Shown here: positions 12,560 to 24,905 of the stretch, one piece after another
How the letters are laid out: the number at the start of each line of letters is the position of its first letter
Numbering within the stretch: position 1 is the first letter of the stretch
Position numbers and translations under genes: made by a program
From: Torreya grandis
Taxonomy: Eukaryota > Streptophyta > Pinopsida > Cupressales > Taxaceae
Assembly (NCBI GenBank): GCA_037957365.1
Contig: JARHVA010003263.1
Coordinates: forward strand, 353,501-417,500
Reading direction: 5' to 3'
Length of the DNA: 64,000 nt
Notes under the pieces: model-generated
The model's database searches: none
What the model saw: the letters and a program-made list of their open reading frames with translations, nothing else
Told to the model about the DNA's origin: nothing

Positions 12560-14580
12560 TAAAGACCATAAGAGGAAATAGGAGATAAAATGATGAAACT
12601 CACACCTCAAACAAAGGGAAAGAAAAATAAAATAAATCAAGGAAATCAAACATACACTAAAGTGTGTTTAACAACCTAGGGTTATTTTTAAATTTCTTTT
12701 GGATTATGCCTTAAAAAATGTGAAGAAGAAATTGGTTTGTAAATTAGGTACTAAAGAGGACATTTAAGGTTAGTTTAAGTGCTCAAGAGTGAAATATATA
12801 TTGATCTTTAGTACATGGCTTGATATTGGGGCCTACCCCCTCACTTCACACACCATATAGATAAGGGTGTTAGGTGATTAGCCAAAATATATTGAACCTC
12901 ATAATTTATACTTAACTAGAGAGATGAGTTGGTTCTCCCCTTGGTAATGACCTCTAAGTAGGATTACCGAGAAAGAGTAAGGTTTACTGCTAGGAGATGA
13001 AATCCTAGTCAGGCCTTAACATAGGTATGTTTTGATGTGTTGATTGATAAGTGGTTTGGTATGTGTGTGATAAATAGGCAAAGATGTGATTGATTGTTTT
13101 GATTTTAATTTAACTAAATGAGATAAACATGTAAGCAATCAATGTATGTAATTAATTTTATACCCAAAATAAATTTTGATTTAATTAGATGAGCATAGAA
13201 TAAAAGAAGGAAAAAAAGGGATGTTGGGTCCCATTAGGCATGACAAAATGTTTCAGTTAATTTTTTTTCATTTCTTAATTTGGAAGCAAGTAATGAAACT
13301 AGTAATAGGGTGTGTAGAATAACACCTGATAAAAGCATGTGCCTGATCCAGATGATGATGGGAACTCCTCTTTGGCTTGAAAGGAATAACCTATAGATAT
13401 GAAAGACACTAGAAAAAGAGATTTTAGATGGATGGTTGAGTGGACTACTTAGCATGAGCTAGATCCAAGAAGTGTATGCTTGATAAGAGGCTATCAATCC
13501 ACTATTCATAACAATTACATTGATATAAATGAAAATAAAGGAAATTTGCATTCAATACATAGATAGAAAATGCATGTAAGATAAGATGAAATTAAATTAC
13601 TTTTTAAATAAAATAACTAAATGTAGCAAAAGTGGGTCAATACTCATGCTAAGTTAGTTGGGGTCAGGTTCAAAAAATTAGAAAAATCTCTATGAATAGG
13701 TAAGCACACAAAAAATAGGGTTTGGTTGGGGTCAAGTGGGTGAACATAACTTGTTGTTATCTCCTACCATAGTGACCATTAATGGCTAGGTAAATCATCA
13801 GCAATTGGGCTAACCATCAATGGTTGTGTAATCATCGATGGCTGAGGTGACCATCAATAGTTACCTATGTGATTTTGGAAATGATTCCAAAAAAGATTAC
13901 AAATTGAGAAATTAGGAAAACAATGGTCTATTATGGATCAGGGGAATAGAAAATATGATACTAATGGGTTTGATGGGGAAGGAAGGTTAGAAATAGAATA
14001 CAAATCAATGAAAAAAAGCAATAGATACCTATAACTTGGTGGTGGGAGGTTGAATAAATTTGGTTTGAGTGATAGTACTTTGGCATTTGAAAGTGATTTT
14101 AAAATAGGTTTGGGTCTCCATTGATGCTGCTTACTTGATGAAGGGATGTTGGAAATTTGGATACAAGATAGCTTGGAAGTGAATTGTTGGATTTCTTAAT
14201 CCTTTTCACTTCCTACTTCTCTCATTTTAGAGGATGAAGTTACTAAATGTGTAAGAGGAAGTTAATAATTGGGTAGAGAAGAAAGTTGATAATTATGATG
14301 CTTTAAAGATAGTTTGTATTGTAAAATGAAAGTTGCTTAAAGTGTCATGCTTATCTCATATAACTAGTAATGCTTTAAAATTAGGCTTGGAAGACTTGTC
14401 CATCAATGGTCAGGCTAACCATTGGTAGTAAAGGTTCTAGAGGAAAATGGGTTAAAAATTAGTGAATTAAAAAGTTAAGTTAGTAAATTAACAAATGGGG
14501 TAAGTCAACTAGGTGGTCAACTAGCCTCAGAGTCAAGTAGGGGTTCAAGGCACTTTGATATCTAAAATTGTGCAGTTTTC
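12560..14580 (-). other. Element D leader and 5' LTR-like region, non-coding
   Basis: No protein match. The part at 12,780-12,990 is the reverse complement of a block also present upstream of gag in A1 and A2, so it is untranslated leader or LTR end. Beyond it (13.0-14.58 kb) lies AT-rich DNA with several copies of a near-palindrome related to ACCATCAATGGT. This is the expected place for D's 5' LTR, but I found no matching 3' copy and no clear terminal TG, so boundaries stay open. Confidence 0.5.
13783..13865. repeat. Clustered ACCATCAATGGT near-palindromes in the D LTR-like region
   Basis: GACCATTAATGGCTAG, AACCATCAATGGTTG, ATCATCGATGGCTG and GACCATCAATAGTTAC follow one another within about 85 bases. 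Two further copies occur near 14,400 (CCATCAATGGTCAGG and AACCATTGGTAG). The core ACCATYRATGGT reads almost the same on both strands. Confidence 0.75.
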
Positions 14581-16150
14581 AAGTGTCTATAATAATTAGA
14601 GTTTAGGTATTCCATGATAGATAAAAAATATTTTCCCTTATTAAATTGGTAAATAAATTTACACATTACATCTTGAGGAATAAAACCATCACCATTTTGG
14701 TAGACCCTATTGTCAATATCACTTTAGGGAAAAATTGAATGGGATACTACAATAGAAAATGGATGGAAAAATTGTAGTATTTTGACATAGAAGTCAATCA
14801 TGCCAATATTTGTAGAGATGAGGGAATCATTCAACTCATAATTGAGCCTGAACCACACATCACCATTGAGGAGGCTTGTGAAACCCAAATATCCAAAGGA
14901 GATTGGTATATTGATATTATTACTTATAGGTACTTGTTCCCTAGAACTCAATATAGAATCAAGAATATATTTGAGGCTCAATGTATTTTATTACATGATT
15001 AGGAAAGGTATTCTTTATAGAATAAATTATGAATACATCTACCTAAGATGCACATCACAAGAAGAAGTTCAATAAATTTTAGAAAACTTACACCAAAATA
15101 TAGGCAGTGATCATCCCTCTATAAACACCATAACCCATAAAATACTTAGAAAGGGTTATTACCAGATAATAGTCTTTAAATATGCACATGTTCATGTAAG
15201 ATCATGGTGTGAATGCCAAGTCTTGGTGAAAAGAGAAGTGCATGCAATAATGTAGTTGAATATTTTTATTTAAAGAAGATTATTCACCCAATGGGGCTTA
15301 GACTTCACTGGTGTCATCAAACCTAATTATTTAGATAATCATAAATTTTTACTCACTACCAAGGATTATTGCACTTGATGGACTGAAGTAATAGCTACAA
15401 GGCACTCTAAATCACAAGATGTCATTAGCTTTCTGGAGTGAAACATCAAAACTAGATTTGGTACCCCCATTTATTTAGTTTGTGACAATGGGACAACATT
15501 ATAATCAATTTAATAAATGGGTACATGATAATAAAATCACCATAAAATCTAATTCCAACCATTAACCACAAGGAAATGGATTGGCTAAATCAACAAACAA
15601 AAACCTTATTGATTCCATTAAAAAATCAATAGAAGATAAACTTAGAAAGTGGAATAATTTATTGAAATATGCACTATGGGATGATCAAACAAGATACAAG
15701 TAGTACCTCAAATATTCACCTTACTTGTTGGTATATAGATGACAACTAGCTCTCCAAATCATGCTTAAATTTACAACATATAAATTTATGCAAGAGTACA
15801 TGGAACCAACTGAAAAAGTGGATTCTCGATTATTTTATATAATAGAGATGGAAGATTCAAGGAATGAATCCTTATATAATTTTAGTAAACATCATAACAT
15901 ATTCAAAAGGTGGTGATAGAAGAGCAAAATTTAAAACATTTAGAATATATGTCATGGTACTTTTATGGGATAAATCCCATGAAAATAAAGGACAACATGA
16001 CAAGTTTTCCCCACTATAGATTGGATCTTATCAAATTTAGATATCATGGGTAATAAAACTTTTAATTTGAGAGACATTTAAGGTAATGAACTGACATATC
16101 CAATGAATGGATAATTCTTTAAGCACTACTTAATGGTTGCACCATCCAAA
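14580..16150 (+). pseudogene. Element C: gypsy RNase H-end/integrase fragment, broken
   Basis: Plus-strand translation shows an RNase H tail (KYFPLLNW, near 14,630), then DWYIDIITYRYLFPR (14,900), a degraded zinc-binding segment, and an integrase core. The core reads WGLDFTGVIKPNYLDNHKFL (about 15,294-15,350), TRFGTPIYLVCDNGTTL (about 15,450-15,500) and, with frame changes, a 'P.GNGLAEST' region near 15,565. The C-terminal part near 15,960-16,130 reads LLWDKSHENKGQHDKFSPL then IGSYQI, matching 'VLLWDK....G.H.KF...W.GPY.I'. Catalytic Asp residues in GLDF and CDNG are kept. No gag or RT in this orientation was found to its left, so it is a fragment, lying head to head with element D. Confidence 0.85.
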
Positions 16151-18560
16151 GATTTCCCCAAGTAACAATAAGTGTTGTGGTAAAGGTAGGATTAAAATAT
16201 ATTTACTAATTTAATAGTTAGTTTCCCTACTTTATAGATTAATGTTTCTTGTTTTCAACATTTTAATTTCCCTAGTTTAGTTCTCTAATTTATAGATTAG
16301 ATGTTTTTTGTTTTGTGGTAATATAGTTCACTTCCCCTAGTATACTCAAGTAAGTACCCAATCCATTGGAATTCTTATCCATGTCTAAATATAAAGTTTT
16401 AATCCATGGGAAAGGTCTCAAAAGAAATAACCAGTGTCGGAAGGACATCAAACAAAACACACAAATCAATTTCCTTGTAATTTTTACACCCTTATGTTTA
16501 AGATCTTTAGAATTTAAGTATGCAATAAAATTAATCATGGTCATGCTACAATTGAATATATATATGAGGTGTATAAAATTTGCTCTCATTACTACATAAA
16601 AAATTATAAATTTATATTATTTTTACTAGATCAAGTGCACTTCTCATGTTAATACTCATTTAAGGTAATAACCATTGATACAGGTGTAGCTGGTAGGGGC
16701 AATGTGGTAAAATTATTCCATACAATATACCAGTTCATTGTGGTCTCTATTCTCATTCTTCCAACCATATTATAAAATAAAATTAGGACTAATACATCCT
16801 AAAATAATATTAAATCAAACATAAATAAAATATAAAGGTGATCAAAGGCTCACATGATGAAATAAAATCAATGTATCATGCATCATGTAAGAATACAAGA
16901 GGAGGAAATTATAGAAACCAAAGGTATCTCTGATGGGGATAGATTCCTAAATAGTAGTAGAGAAATGTTGGAGATTCCCTAATTTTAAATATGTTTTTAA
17001 GGAAATCAAAATGAAACCTATATTTATCCCAAGTTTTTACTAAAATCCTCATAACAAGGGGTAAAAATAAAATCACTTCCTCACACATAGATCTAGGGTA
17101 TGAGTAAGGCAAGCATGTTTTATGTTGTTGTTATGAGTCTCTTTAATGTCTCTTATTTAATTATTATATTTTTAAATGGTTCATGTTTGATTTTAAATTT
17201 CTAAACAAAGCTTATAATTTCTCAAATACTCAGGAGTATTCCCCCTATGAGTCACCATTTGTTGTACTAAGCATACACCCATTCTTTTTTTGAATAGGAA
17301 CCCACTATATTATGAAAGGTCTAGGTCTGGGGACCCATTTGTTTTACCTAACTTCACTATTCAATAAATGTAAATGGATATGTTTTGATTATTCACACTA
17401 ACTTATTAATACTTTATGGAAGTTTTGCATGTACAAAGGTTTACATAACATACATAGTTTGTAAAGTCTCTATCTTCAAAGAAATTGAGATTTGTAATTT
17501 TTGTTTAGAAGTCAGTCTTTAGAATTATTTAATCCTTTACACCTATGTTAACCTTCATGAAAAATATTTTGCATAATTTTTGATCTTAGGTTTCATTCAT
17601 AAGTTTTAATTTGAACTTCTATTCATAGGTTAGGTCTTCAGAACTTTATCTACCATGTGTGCATGTCTTCGACATTTATGTTCATTAGGATTTTTCTCTT
17701 AAGGATTTTGGTCTTCAACACTTTTAAAATTTGACACAAGTGTTTGGAATTTACTCTTTGGAAAAAGAGGTCGACATTTGGTGCTCATAATTTTGTCTTC
17801 AATAAAAGTATTAAAAAAATGATCAAAAAAACTAATCAAAGATATGTTTGAAAATAGGTCTTCATAACTTTTGGTTCAAAAGGTCTCAAATAGTACTTGG
17901 TATTCAAAAAATGTGTTCATTGAAAGTGTTAATAACTTATTGATCTATAATTTGGCCTTCAAAAAAGGCAACCATTGAAAACTCTATAAAAGGCATCCAT
18001 CATTTTCCTTCAAAAATTTTGTTCACAATATGTGTTTGATATATAATAATTTGGGTTGACTTTATTTTGAATGCAACATCCAACTCCTAACTAAAAAAAG
18101 CCTCTGTGGCATAACATAAGCAAAAATATTGATAAAGTGACACTTACTAAAGGTAATGATTTATCATTCCTTAGAATGTCTATAATTTTTAAGTTGCATA
18201 CACACTAGAATAAAGTGGAAAATTTTGAATTAAATGAGTAAAAAAAATTTTAAAACATTGGACATTAATGATGCATGAACTAAAATTAAATAATATATAT
18301 ATATATATGAATTGAAAGCAAACATTACTCCCATTGATAAAACACAAGCCTAAGCTAAATAGCATTTTTTTGAACTTACATCCCTATCCACCTAAGTTTG
18401 AACTGTCAAATGTTTCTAGAAGAGATAGGAAATTAACAAAACAAACTAGAACTTTGTTGACTTAGTAAATTAACTATGTCTTCTTCATCTAAGGCATTCA
18501 ATGTATCCTAACCACCATCTACATTTTTTAATAAAAGACTCTACCAAGTACACAAGCACT
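16150..18560 (+). other. Non-coding, LTR-like stretch with a TATA box
   Basis: No protein family was recognised. 17,240-18,060 looks like a retroelement LTR, with repeated CTTCA-containing words, a good TATA box (17,985) and pyrimidine-rich DNA after it. It could be the 3' LTR of element C or the 5' LTR of a separate element whose coding part is the unassigned region at 18.56-22.1 kb. A short (AT)8 run sits at 18,293-18,308. Confidence 0.35.
17985..17993 (+). promoter_or_regulatory. TATA box candidate in LTR-like DNA
   Basis: TATAAAAGG preceded by ACTC and followed by a pyrimidine-rich stretch, a typical Pol II core promoter arrangement for a plant LTR. No paired LTR copy confirms it. Confidence 0.4.
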
Positions 18561-21500
18561 ATTTTTGATTCAGTAATGTTTAATGATGAGTATCCCAACT
18601 AATCAACTTTATGGGATGTAATTGGAAAAGTGAAATCACATACTTGTGAAGAAAATTTGATACCAACATAGAGGCAAATAGCTACATATTTACTCCCCGT
18701 CAAGAAATAATGATTACATTTCACAACATCCAAGCCCAAGAAAATGTTATACATTGACCTACTATAGGCCTTGTTCTTTGTGATCGAGGTGATTGTGGGT
18801 TATTTCCTACATCACATATATCATAAAAATGGCATCACCTACATTTTAAGATATTCCATCCAAAGGTACTCATCCTTACCTATTGTAGACATAAAATTTG
18901 ATTTGGATGGGTGGTAACATGGAATAAGAAAAATGCAATTCATAAAACACTGATGAAATTGATCATCCCTGGAGAGACCATCATCCTTAAGAAGAATCAA
19001 CCAATATATATAACTAAGTTTTTGATGGGCATCCACATTAGAATGACCCTTCTAAATAGGTTATACAAATACCCTAGCATTAAATTCCTTCATCTCAAAT
19101 GGATTTTATTTCTATATTTGGTAATGATCTCAGAACTAACCTTTGCTCTGGAAGAGATAATCATCACTAGGTTGCATGACCAAGATATACACAAAGATAT
19201 GAGGCCTATGGGAGGGCATTTTTACATGATGTGTTACCTCCTAGATGCATTAATGGGCACCCTATGCCACAAAAATTGATCACTTTAGATCCTAGCTCCA
19301 TATTTCATCAATAACTATACATATGACTATTACTCCTTCATGTACCACTACTTGGAGTGTTTAAGATCATATCTGATACATAGATTCCTAATCATAACTA
19401 CTGGTTGGAGCTTAATTATAATGTGATTATGGTTGTAGGGTACAAGGTTAGCTTACTATATCTCCCTAAGTATGTGGCATAAAAAATAGCTAAGTAGGAG
19501 ATATCACAACAATTATGATGGGGGATTGATGATGATTTGAAGAATAAGAAGAGTGCATTCATTTTATCCCATTTGATGATAGGGAAGATTTGTTACATCA
19601 ATGTCAAGCATTTTGGAGAGGTTGGTGGGTTTAGAGAATAATATTCATTGGCCACCTTGACATAAAGATATCAAGACCCTCATGGTTGAGTTCAAAAGCA
19701 TATATAAGTTCTCGGTATTCCATACCAACATGATCCTTATGACCATGAATTTATATTTTTTAATTCCAAGAGTGATGTCAATGTCATAGATAGGGTAAAA
19801 ATGGATGGATTGAGTGAATAAATTTTGAAAATAATCTAAGGGAGCTCTCAATTTCAATTTTGAATGAACGTGTTAGGATTCCACCCTTAGGTAGATGGGA
19901 TGCAACAAAATTATTGGAAAATAAGCCCTTTTGGTCATTATTGTAATAGGGTGAACCATATTAGACATCACCCATAGTGATGAAGACTATAAAGTAAGAT
20001 CCTAGGGTGAAAAAATTCCCCAGCATTATAATTTATTTTAGGATAGTTAGAGATAATCCAATTTATATCGACTCTTCAGATTCAAAATACCATACTCATC
20101 CTACTATAAATTTAGCTCAATTGAATTTAAGTGTGTAAATAGTAACTTCCCCCACTTAGGTGGACTCCCCTTGAACCAAAAAAGAAACTATTTACTACAA
20201 GAGAAAACCAAGAGCTTAGGGACCTCCTTATGAGCCTAACTATTGATACATCATCTATAAAAAGAATCATATGGAAGGAAAAAAAAATTATAGGACGTGA
20301 TATCATTGATGAAGAAGAGTTTTAAATAGCAAAAGTATTGAGCCTATAAAAAACTAAAGGAAAGGCACCAGTTAAAGTGGACCAATTAGGTGAGGGTGTG
20401 TTCTCAACTATATTTTTAGTTCCTTTTATTTCTATATCACTAGTTGTGTCAATTGTTTCTCTTATGTTTTTTTTTTAATTTTGATATTATTTATCTTATT
20501 ATAGGTTTTTTAACTTCCCTAGTTGTTCCCAAATTGGAATATGTTTCTTCTATTCTTACTGTCTCCACATTCCAAACTATTCCTACAATTCTAGTTCTGT
20601 CTTTAGCATCTGTTATTCCCACATCCACTATTGTTACCTCCACTATTCTCTTAGTTGCTCCTAAGCCTAAAAATCATCATATAAGAAAGATATGGGATCA
20701 TTTTCAAGTACACAACTACATGTGTTGTCAACCCAATTAGGCTTGCCAATGCTTTCTTCCATTCTTAACCAAACTACTACTATATTATCATATAAGAAGG
20801 TTGGGAGGAAAAAATAGGCATATATAGTCCACCCTATGCTCTAATATGGTGGTTTTTATTGGTAAAATATCATTTGGACTTCACTAATAGACCTATTACA
20901 TGCAAATTCCATCAAACAATATTTAGGTAACTTGTTGGTTGAGACTATAGCCCAAGACACTCAACCAACTAACTCAACTCAATTGGTGATCTCACAGTAG
21001 GTAGAAAACTTGAAGCTCAATCCTCTTAGAGGCAAAATATCATAAAAACTAAGTTTCCCAATGTAATCTCAACCTTTTATAAATCCACAAGGGGTATCCA
21101 AAGAGTGAAGAAGAGAAATATTGAATATGATACTAGAAGGGGTATATTTTTAGAATAAAGACAAATTTTTATCTCTTTTAAAGAGAAAGAACAAGAAACT
21201 AAGTTAGTCTCATTATAGTGAGGATTTTAGATCTTATTTTTAAACACAAGAGGATTATTTTCTTGAGCTTCATGAATGGACATAACAAGAAAGAAGAGAG
21301 CTCAAGAAAGAATTGGATCAGTTCTAAGAACAACAAAAAACTATTCATGTTACTGTATAAATTAAGACAGATGTACAAAGCACAACTTCAAAGCTATAAA
21401 ATGTTTTGGATGTTATTGATTAAATGAGGGATAAATTATCCCCTCAAATCATTAAAGTAGTAAAATTGTTCAATTCTTTGAAAGAGAATGAGAAAAAAAT

Positions 21501-22100
21501 AAAATTCCTTATTCTATACATAACAAATAAGGCTTAAAACCATCTAAATTAAATGACATCATTAGAGGCATCCAATGCCCTCAATCTGGGTGTCATTCAA
21601 ACATAAAAATCAATAAAATGGGTATCAAGTGTAGAGGTAATAATGCCAAAATATACAGAGCACAAGACCCTTATTTTGTATATTCTAGATGAGTTGAAGC
21701 TTTCTCAAGATAGGGATTCTATCAGGAAACAAAAAAATAGAGCCAATTTTGATCAACTTATATAATAAGCCTCATCCAAATTGAAATATAATCTCTAGGG
21801 AATAACATTGGAGGAGATTAAGGATGAACTAAAATTTTCAAGGAAGGTCACTGAAGTTGAGATCTTTCAGATTAGTCTAAGGAGCACCAAAAATGAACAT
21901 GCATGCCTAATGGAAGAATCAAGTGGGTTACATAGGACCCCTCTTTTGAACATGGACATCATAATATATCATCATGATGTCATTTCATGTATTATCAAGT
22001 ATTATAAGATATAAATAAGGATAAGGACACACCTCCTAGCTCAAATCCTAGTTCTATTTCAACACTACCCCCAGCTTAGCTCCATTGATAATTTTAGTGC
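18560..22100 (+). pseudogene. Unassigned coding-like region, degenerate
   Basis: The + strand gives protein-like stretches in changing frames, too decayed to assign. Near 18,770 it reads ALFFVIEVIVGYFLHHIYHK. Near 19,470-19,580 LLYLPKYVA, a stop, then WGIDDDLKNKKSAFILSHLM. A charged, Ser/Asp-bearing piece follows (near 20,070), then a Pro/Thr/Val-rich linker (20,510-20,690). At 21,200-21,960 the composition is Lys/Glu/Leu-rich and coiled-coil-like (ELKKELDQF, IKVVKLFNSLKENEKKIKFL, EEIKDELKFSRKVTEVEIF). A plausible intron lies at 20,400-20,504. It may be an accessory or Gag-like frame of a decayed retroelement, or a host gene relic. No function is proposed. A1 is inserted just to its right. 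Confidence 0.4.
20400..20504 (+). other. Possible spliceosomal intron in the unassigned region
   Basis: AG|GTGAGG at the left and a T-rich run ending TTATTATAG|G at the right bound 105 bases that are T-rich, unlike the flanking coding-like sequence. Removing it joins a Lys-rich piece (APVKVDQL) to LTSLVVPKLEYV. The host frames are decayed, so this is only suggestive. Confidence 0.25.
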
Positions 22101-22730
22101 CTCCCACTACATCAAGTGTAGCCATGCAATCAACAAGTGTAAATAAACCTTAGTTATTAAAAGTTATTTTTATGTAATCTTGCATGTAAGACTATTTAAT
22201 TTAATTATAGTTTAATCATACTTTATGTATGAATATAATAGTTAGGATGAGCAATATGTAGTCATATACATGTTGTGTGGCATCATATAGGCAAACTTAT
22301 TTTTGACACAATTGTGATCAATTTTTATTGTACATACATTTTTTGAAATGAAATTAGAACTAAGGTTGTAATTACTAAGATGAAAATTTTAGTTTTACAT
22401 GAACTTGGAGGATGAGGTGACCCTCCCCAAGTCTATTTATACATGTTAATCCCTCATTTTAAAGGGTCAGAGAATTATCAATACATAAAGAAGTCATTTT
22501 TATTGTCATAAAACTATGTGGATTTCTTTTCCTTTCATATATATGTAATTAAATGTTTATTTCTTGTGATTATTTTGTTTCAATAATTAAAAGTGTGCAA
22601 TACATATGGATAATTCCTTTTATTATCATTGATATGTGTTGATTTTAGGTTCACAACAACTATTTAATAGTTAGCAAGTGTTATTAATTTCAAGTAAAAG
22701 GTTGTTTGTCTTAATTTTCATAGTATATAG
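22100..22730. other. Non-coding flank left of element A1
   Basis: AT-rich, with no protein match and no repeat I could pair. It ends in ATAGTATATAG directly before the A1 terminal TGTATACACA. Confidence 0.5.
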
Positions 22731-24840
22731 TGTATACACATAATATTTTCAACTTTTATCAAATAGTGATTATTTACATCTTGTAAGAACCTATTGAGAC
22801 TCAATATCTTTGAGTGCATGCCCTAAGGGGTGCACCAGGGAAGGGGTGGGTATAACTTTGGTGATTCACATGATTTTTGTCCCTTATTACCATATTACTA
22901 CCAATATAACCAACTCTTAAAATCATTCCCTAAGCTATTACTCCTCACTTTCACACTCCAGTTTTTTTCTTATTTTCATTATTTTCCTCACCTTAGTACC
23001 TTTTTGTCAGTCAATTGTAACTAGTTAACTGGGTTGACCTATATTATTTCGGTTAATTTTCACTTAGGAGTTAGTTTGGTCTTTGGCCGACCTAGCTTGG
23101 GACCTAATGAAAAATTGACTGGAATTATATAGGGTCGATTGGGTTGACCCTATCAACCAATATTTTTAGAAGGGTTTAGGGAAATATCCACCTATAAATA
23201 CAAGATCATTTCATCATTATTTCAATATGAAATTAAGAGTTATTATTTTCTCACACTTCTTTAAAATCTGATCTTCCACCATTCTACTTAAAGAGTCTTA
23301 GCTTAGGGTTTCTACTTGAAGAATCTAGTCTTGTGGATAAGTATTTAATGTTTTGGCCTTTCTTAGCGATCTTTATAAACCACAAAAACCTCTTGTGTAT
23401 CCCCATCATCCAAGGGAGAGATAGAGTCTCAATGGGTTCACATTCAAGTAAGTATTCACTAAATTTTCTCCTCTCTTTAGTAGATAGAAGTATCATAAGT
23501 ATTAGCTTTGAATAATATTACTCTTCATATTCTATGTATTAGGGTATTACTCATACTTAGTTTAATTAATATTCTCCTATACATGTTTTTATTGTTTACT
23601 AACCCCTCATTTTGTGTCACAAGCTTTGTTGAGCACTAGATTATATTTATTTTCTTATTATTAACATAGGTGAAATATTAAAACCTAGGACCCCCTTAGG
23701 GTTATTATCTGATTATGTTAGAATGGAGGCCTATTAAACCCTCCTTATCATAGTGTCTTATGATAATTTATCCCCTAATCAGGTCTACTAGATCCCCATA
23801 TTGGTCATGCTCCTACTTAACAAATGTATTCCCAATCAAAAGTGTAGGTATGCTCTATCTTCTCTAAGCTAGGATTGATTTATAGACATGTTGTATTTTT
23901 GATTGCATATAATCTGGTAAACCCAATGTGGACTAACCCTTATAGGATTTATTCACTTATTTCATTGTTTTTATCATATATTTTCCATAATGGGTCGACT
24001 ACATCGACCCAATTCTAATTTCTCTGTGCAATTTTTTAGGTTCAGGTAAATGGATTGACCCAGTCAACCTAGTACAATTTTTCAAACTTTTAGGCATCCC
24101 ATTTAGCATACCAAGTTGACCCAATCAACCCTATATATTTCAATCACTTATAAATAGGCTCCTACAAAGCTAGATCAACCTAATTGACCCTATTAGTAGG
24201 ATTTGTAAGCATTTCTCAAGGTTCTTTGATAATTATCTCACTTATCTACATTTTCAAAATCACCAAGGTTCATTTCTATCCTTTATTTATTTCCTTATAG
24301 TCTTTCATTTCATAGTTTACAGTCTTTAAAATTGACCTTTTATAGTCAATTAGATTAGCCCTATCAACCTAGTTTTATATTTTGTGTGTTATCTGGATAA
24401 CTAGATCGACTTTGTCGATGTTATTTATTTTTAGACCTTGCATTCATAGTATAGAGGTGACACATTCAACCCTGTTTTGTGTTATGTGTATACACTATCA
24501 AATATATCAACACTATACCATGTTTCAAAGTTAGAATTAACTTTTATATTCTAGTAATTAGTCTCACACTTTCATTTCTTATTGCTTGCATGTTTAGAAT
24601 AAAACACATAGTCTAATTAGGTTGTTTTCAATTTACCATTTAGTTTCACTATTTTTTATTTTATGCACACACAACCAAATCACAAAATCTTAACAAGCAC
24701 TTTAACAATTGTTTACCCAAGGCCAACCTACTTGGATTTCATCACTAAGGGGTAAGTTGACTTAGTTTTTGGCCAAATATAAACATATGGTTAATGGTAT
24801 ATTTTGGCTAAGCACTCAACACCCTTATCACTGTGGTGTG
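22731..24840 (+). repeat. A1 5' LTR (right end approximate)
   Basis: The start is fixed by alignment with the LTR copies at 34,621 and 37,313. The right end is not fixed, because the 3' copy is truncated and the A2 copy stays alignable past it. I place it near the conserved leader block at 24,800-24,900. A TATA box lies 460 bases in, and a series of GTTGAC-type near-palindromes begins at about 23,020. Confidence 0.7.
23193..23200 (+). promoter_or_regulatory. TATA box in A1 5' LTR
   Basis: TATAAATA in the context CCACC-TATAAATA-CAAG, conserved in the 3' LTR at 35,090-35,097. Its position in the first quarter of the LTR fits the U3/R promoter. A second TATAAATA at 24,149-24,156 lies in the part the 3' LTR lacks. 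Confidence 0.65.
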
Positions 24841-24905
24841 TGAAGTAAGAGGGTAGGCCCCAATACCAAGCTTGTACCATTACCAATAAAGATCCCTTTT
24901 AGCCC
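24800..24905 (+). promoter_or_regulatory. Conserved leader block shared by A1, A2 and D (possible LTR/primer-site junction)
   Basis: TTTTGGCTAA, ACACCCTTATC, TGGTGTGTGAAGTAAGAG and GGTAGGCCCCAATACCAAG occur here in that order. The same order occurs in D (reverse strand, 12,930-12,816) and, more decayed, in A2 (39,480-39,570). A block this well kept just before gag may hold the LTR end and primer-binding site. TGGTGTGTGAAG begins with the TGG expected of a primer site, but I cannot name the tRNA. Confidence 0.45.

Larger units (their letters stand above)
3870..13000 (-). mobile_element. Degenerate Ty3/gypsy retrotransposon 'D' (minus strand)
   Basis: Read on the minus strand, the order is leader (about 13.0-12.56 kb), gag (12.52-10.59 kb), a long linker, protease (near 8.4 kb), RT (7.3-6.2 kb), RNase H (6.2-5.3 kb) and integrase (5.05-3.88 kb). 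RT before IN is the Ty3/gypsy order. The Gag knuckle is C-x2-H-x4-H-x4-C, which I associate with the Tat-type branch. A leader block near 12.8-12.99 kb is shared with elements A1 and A2, so these are related families. LTR ends and target duplications were not found. Every domain carries stops, frameshifts or lost catalytic residues. Confidence 0.85.
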
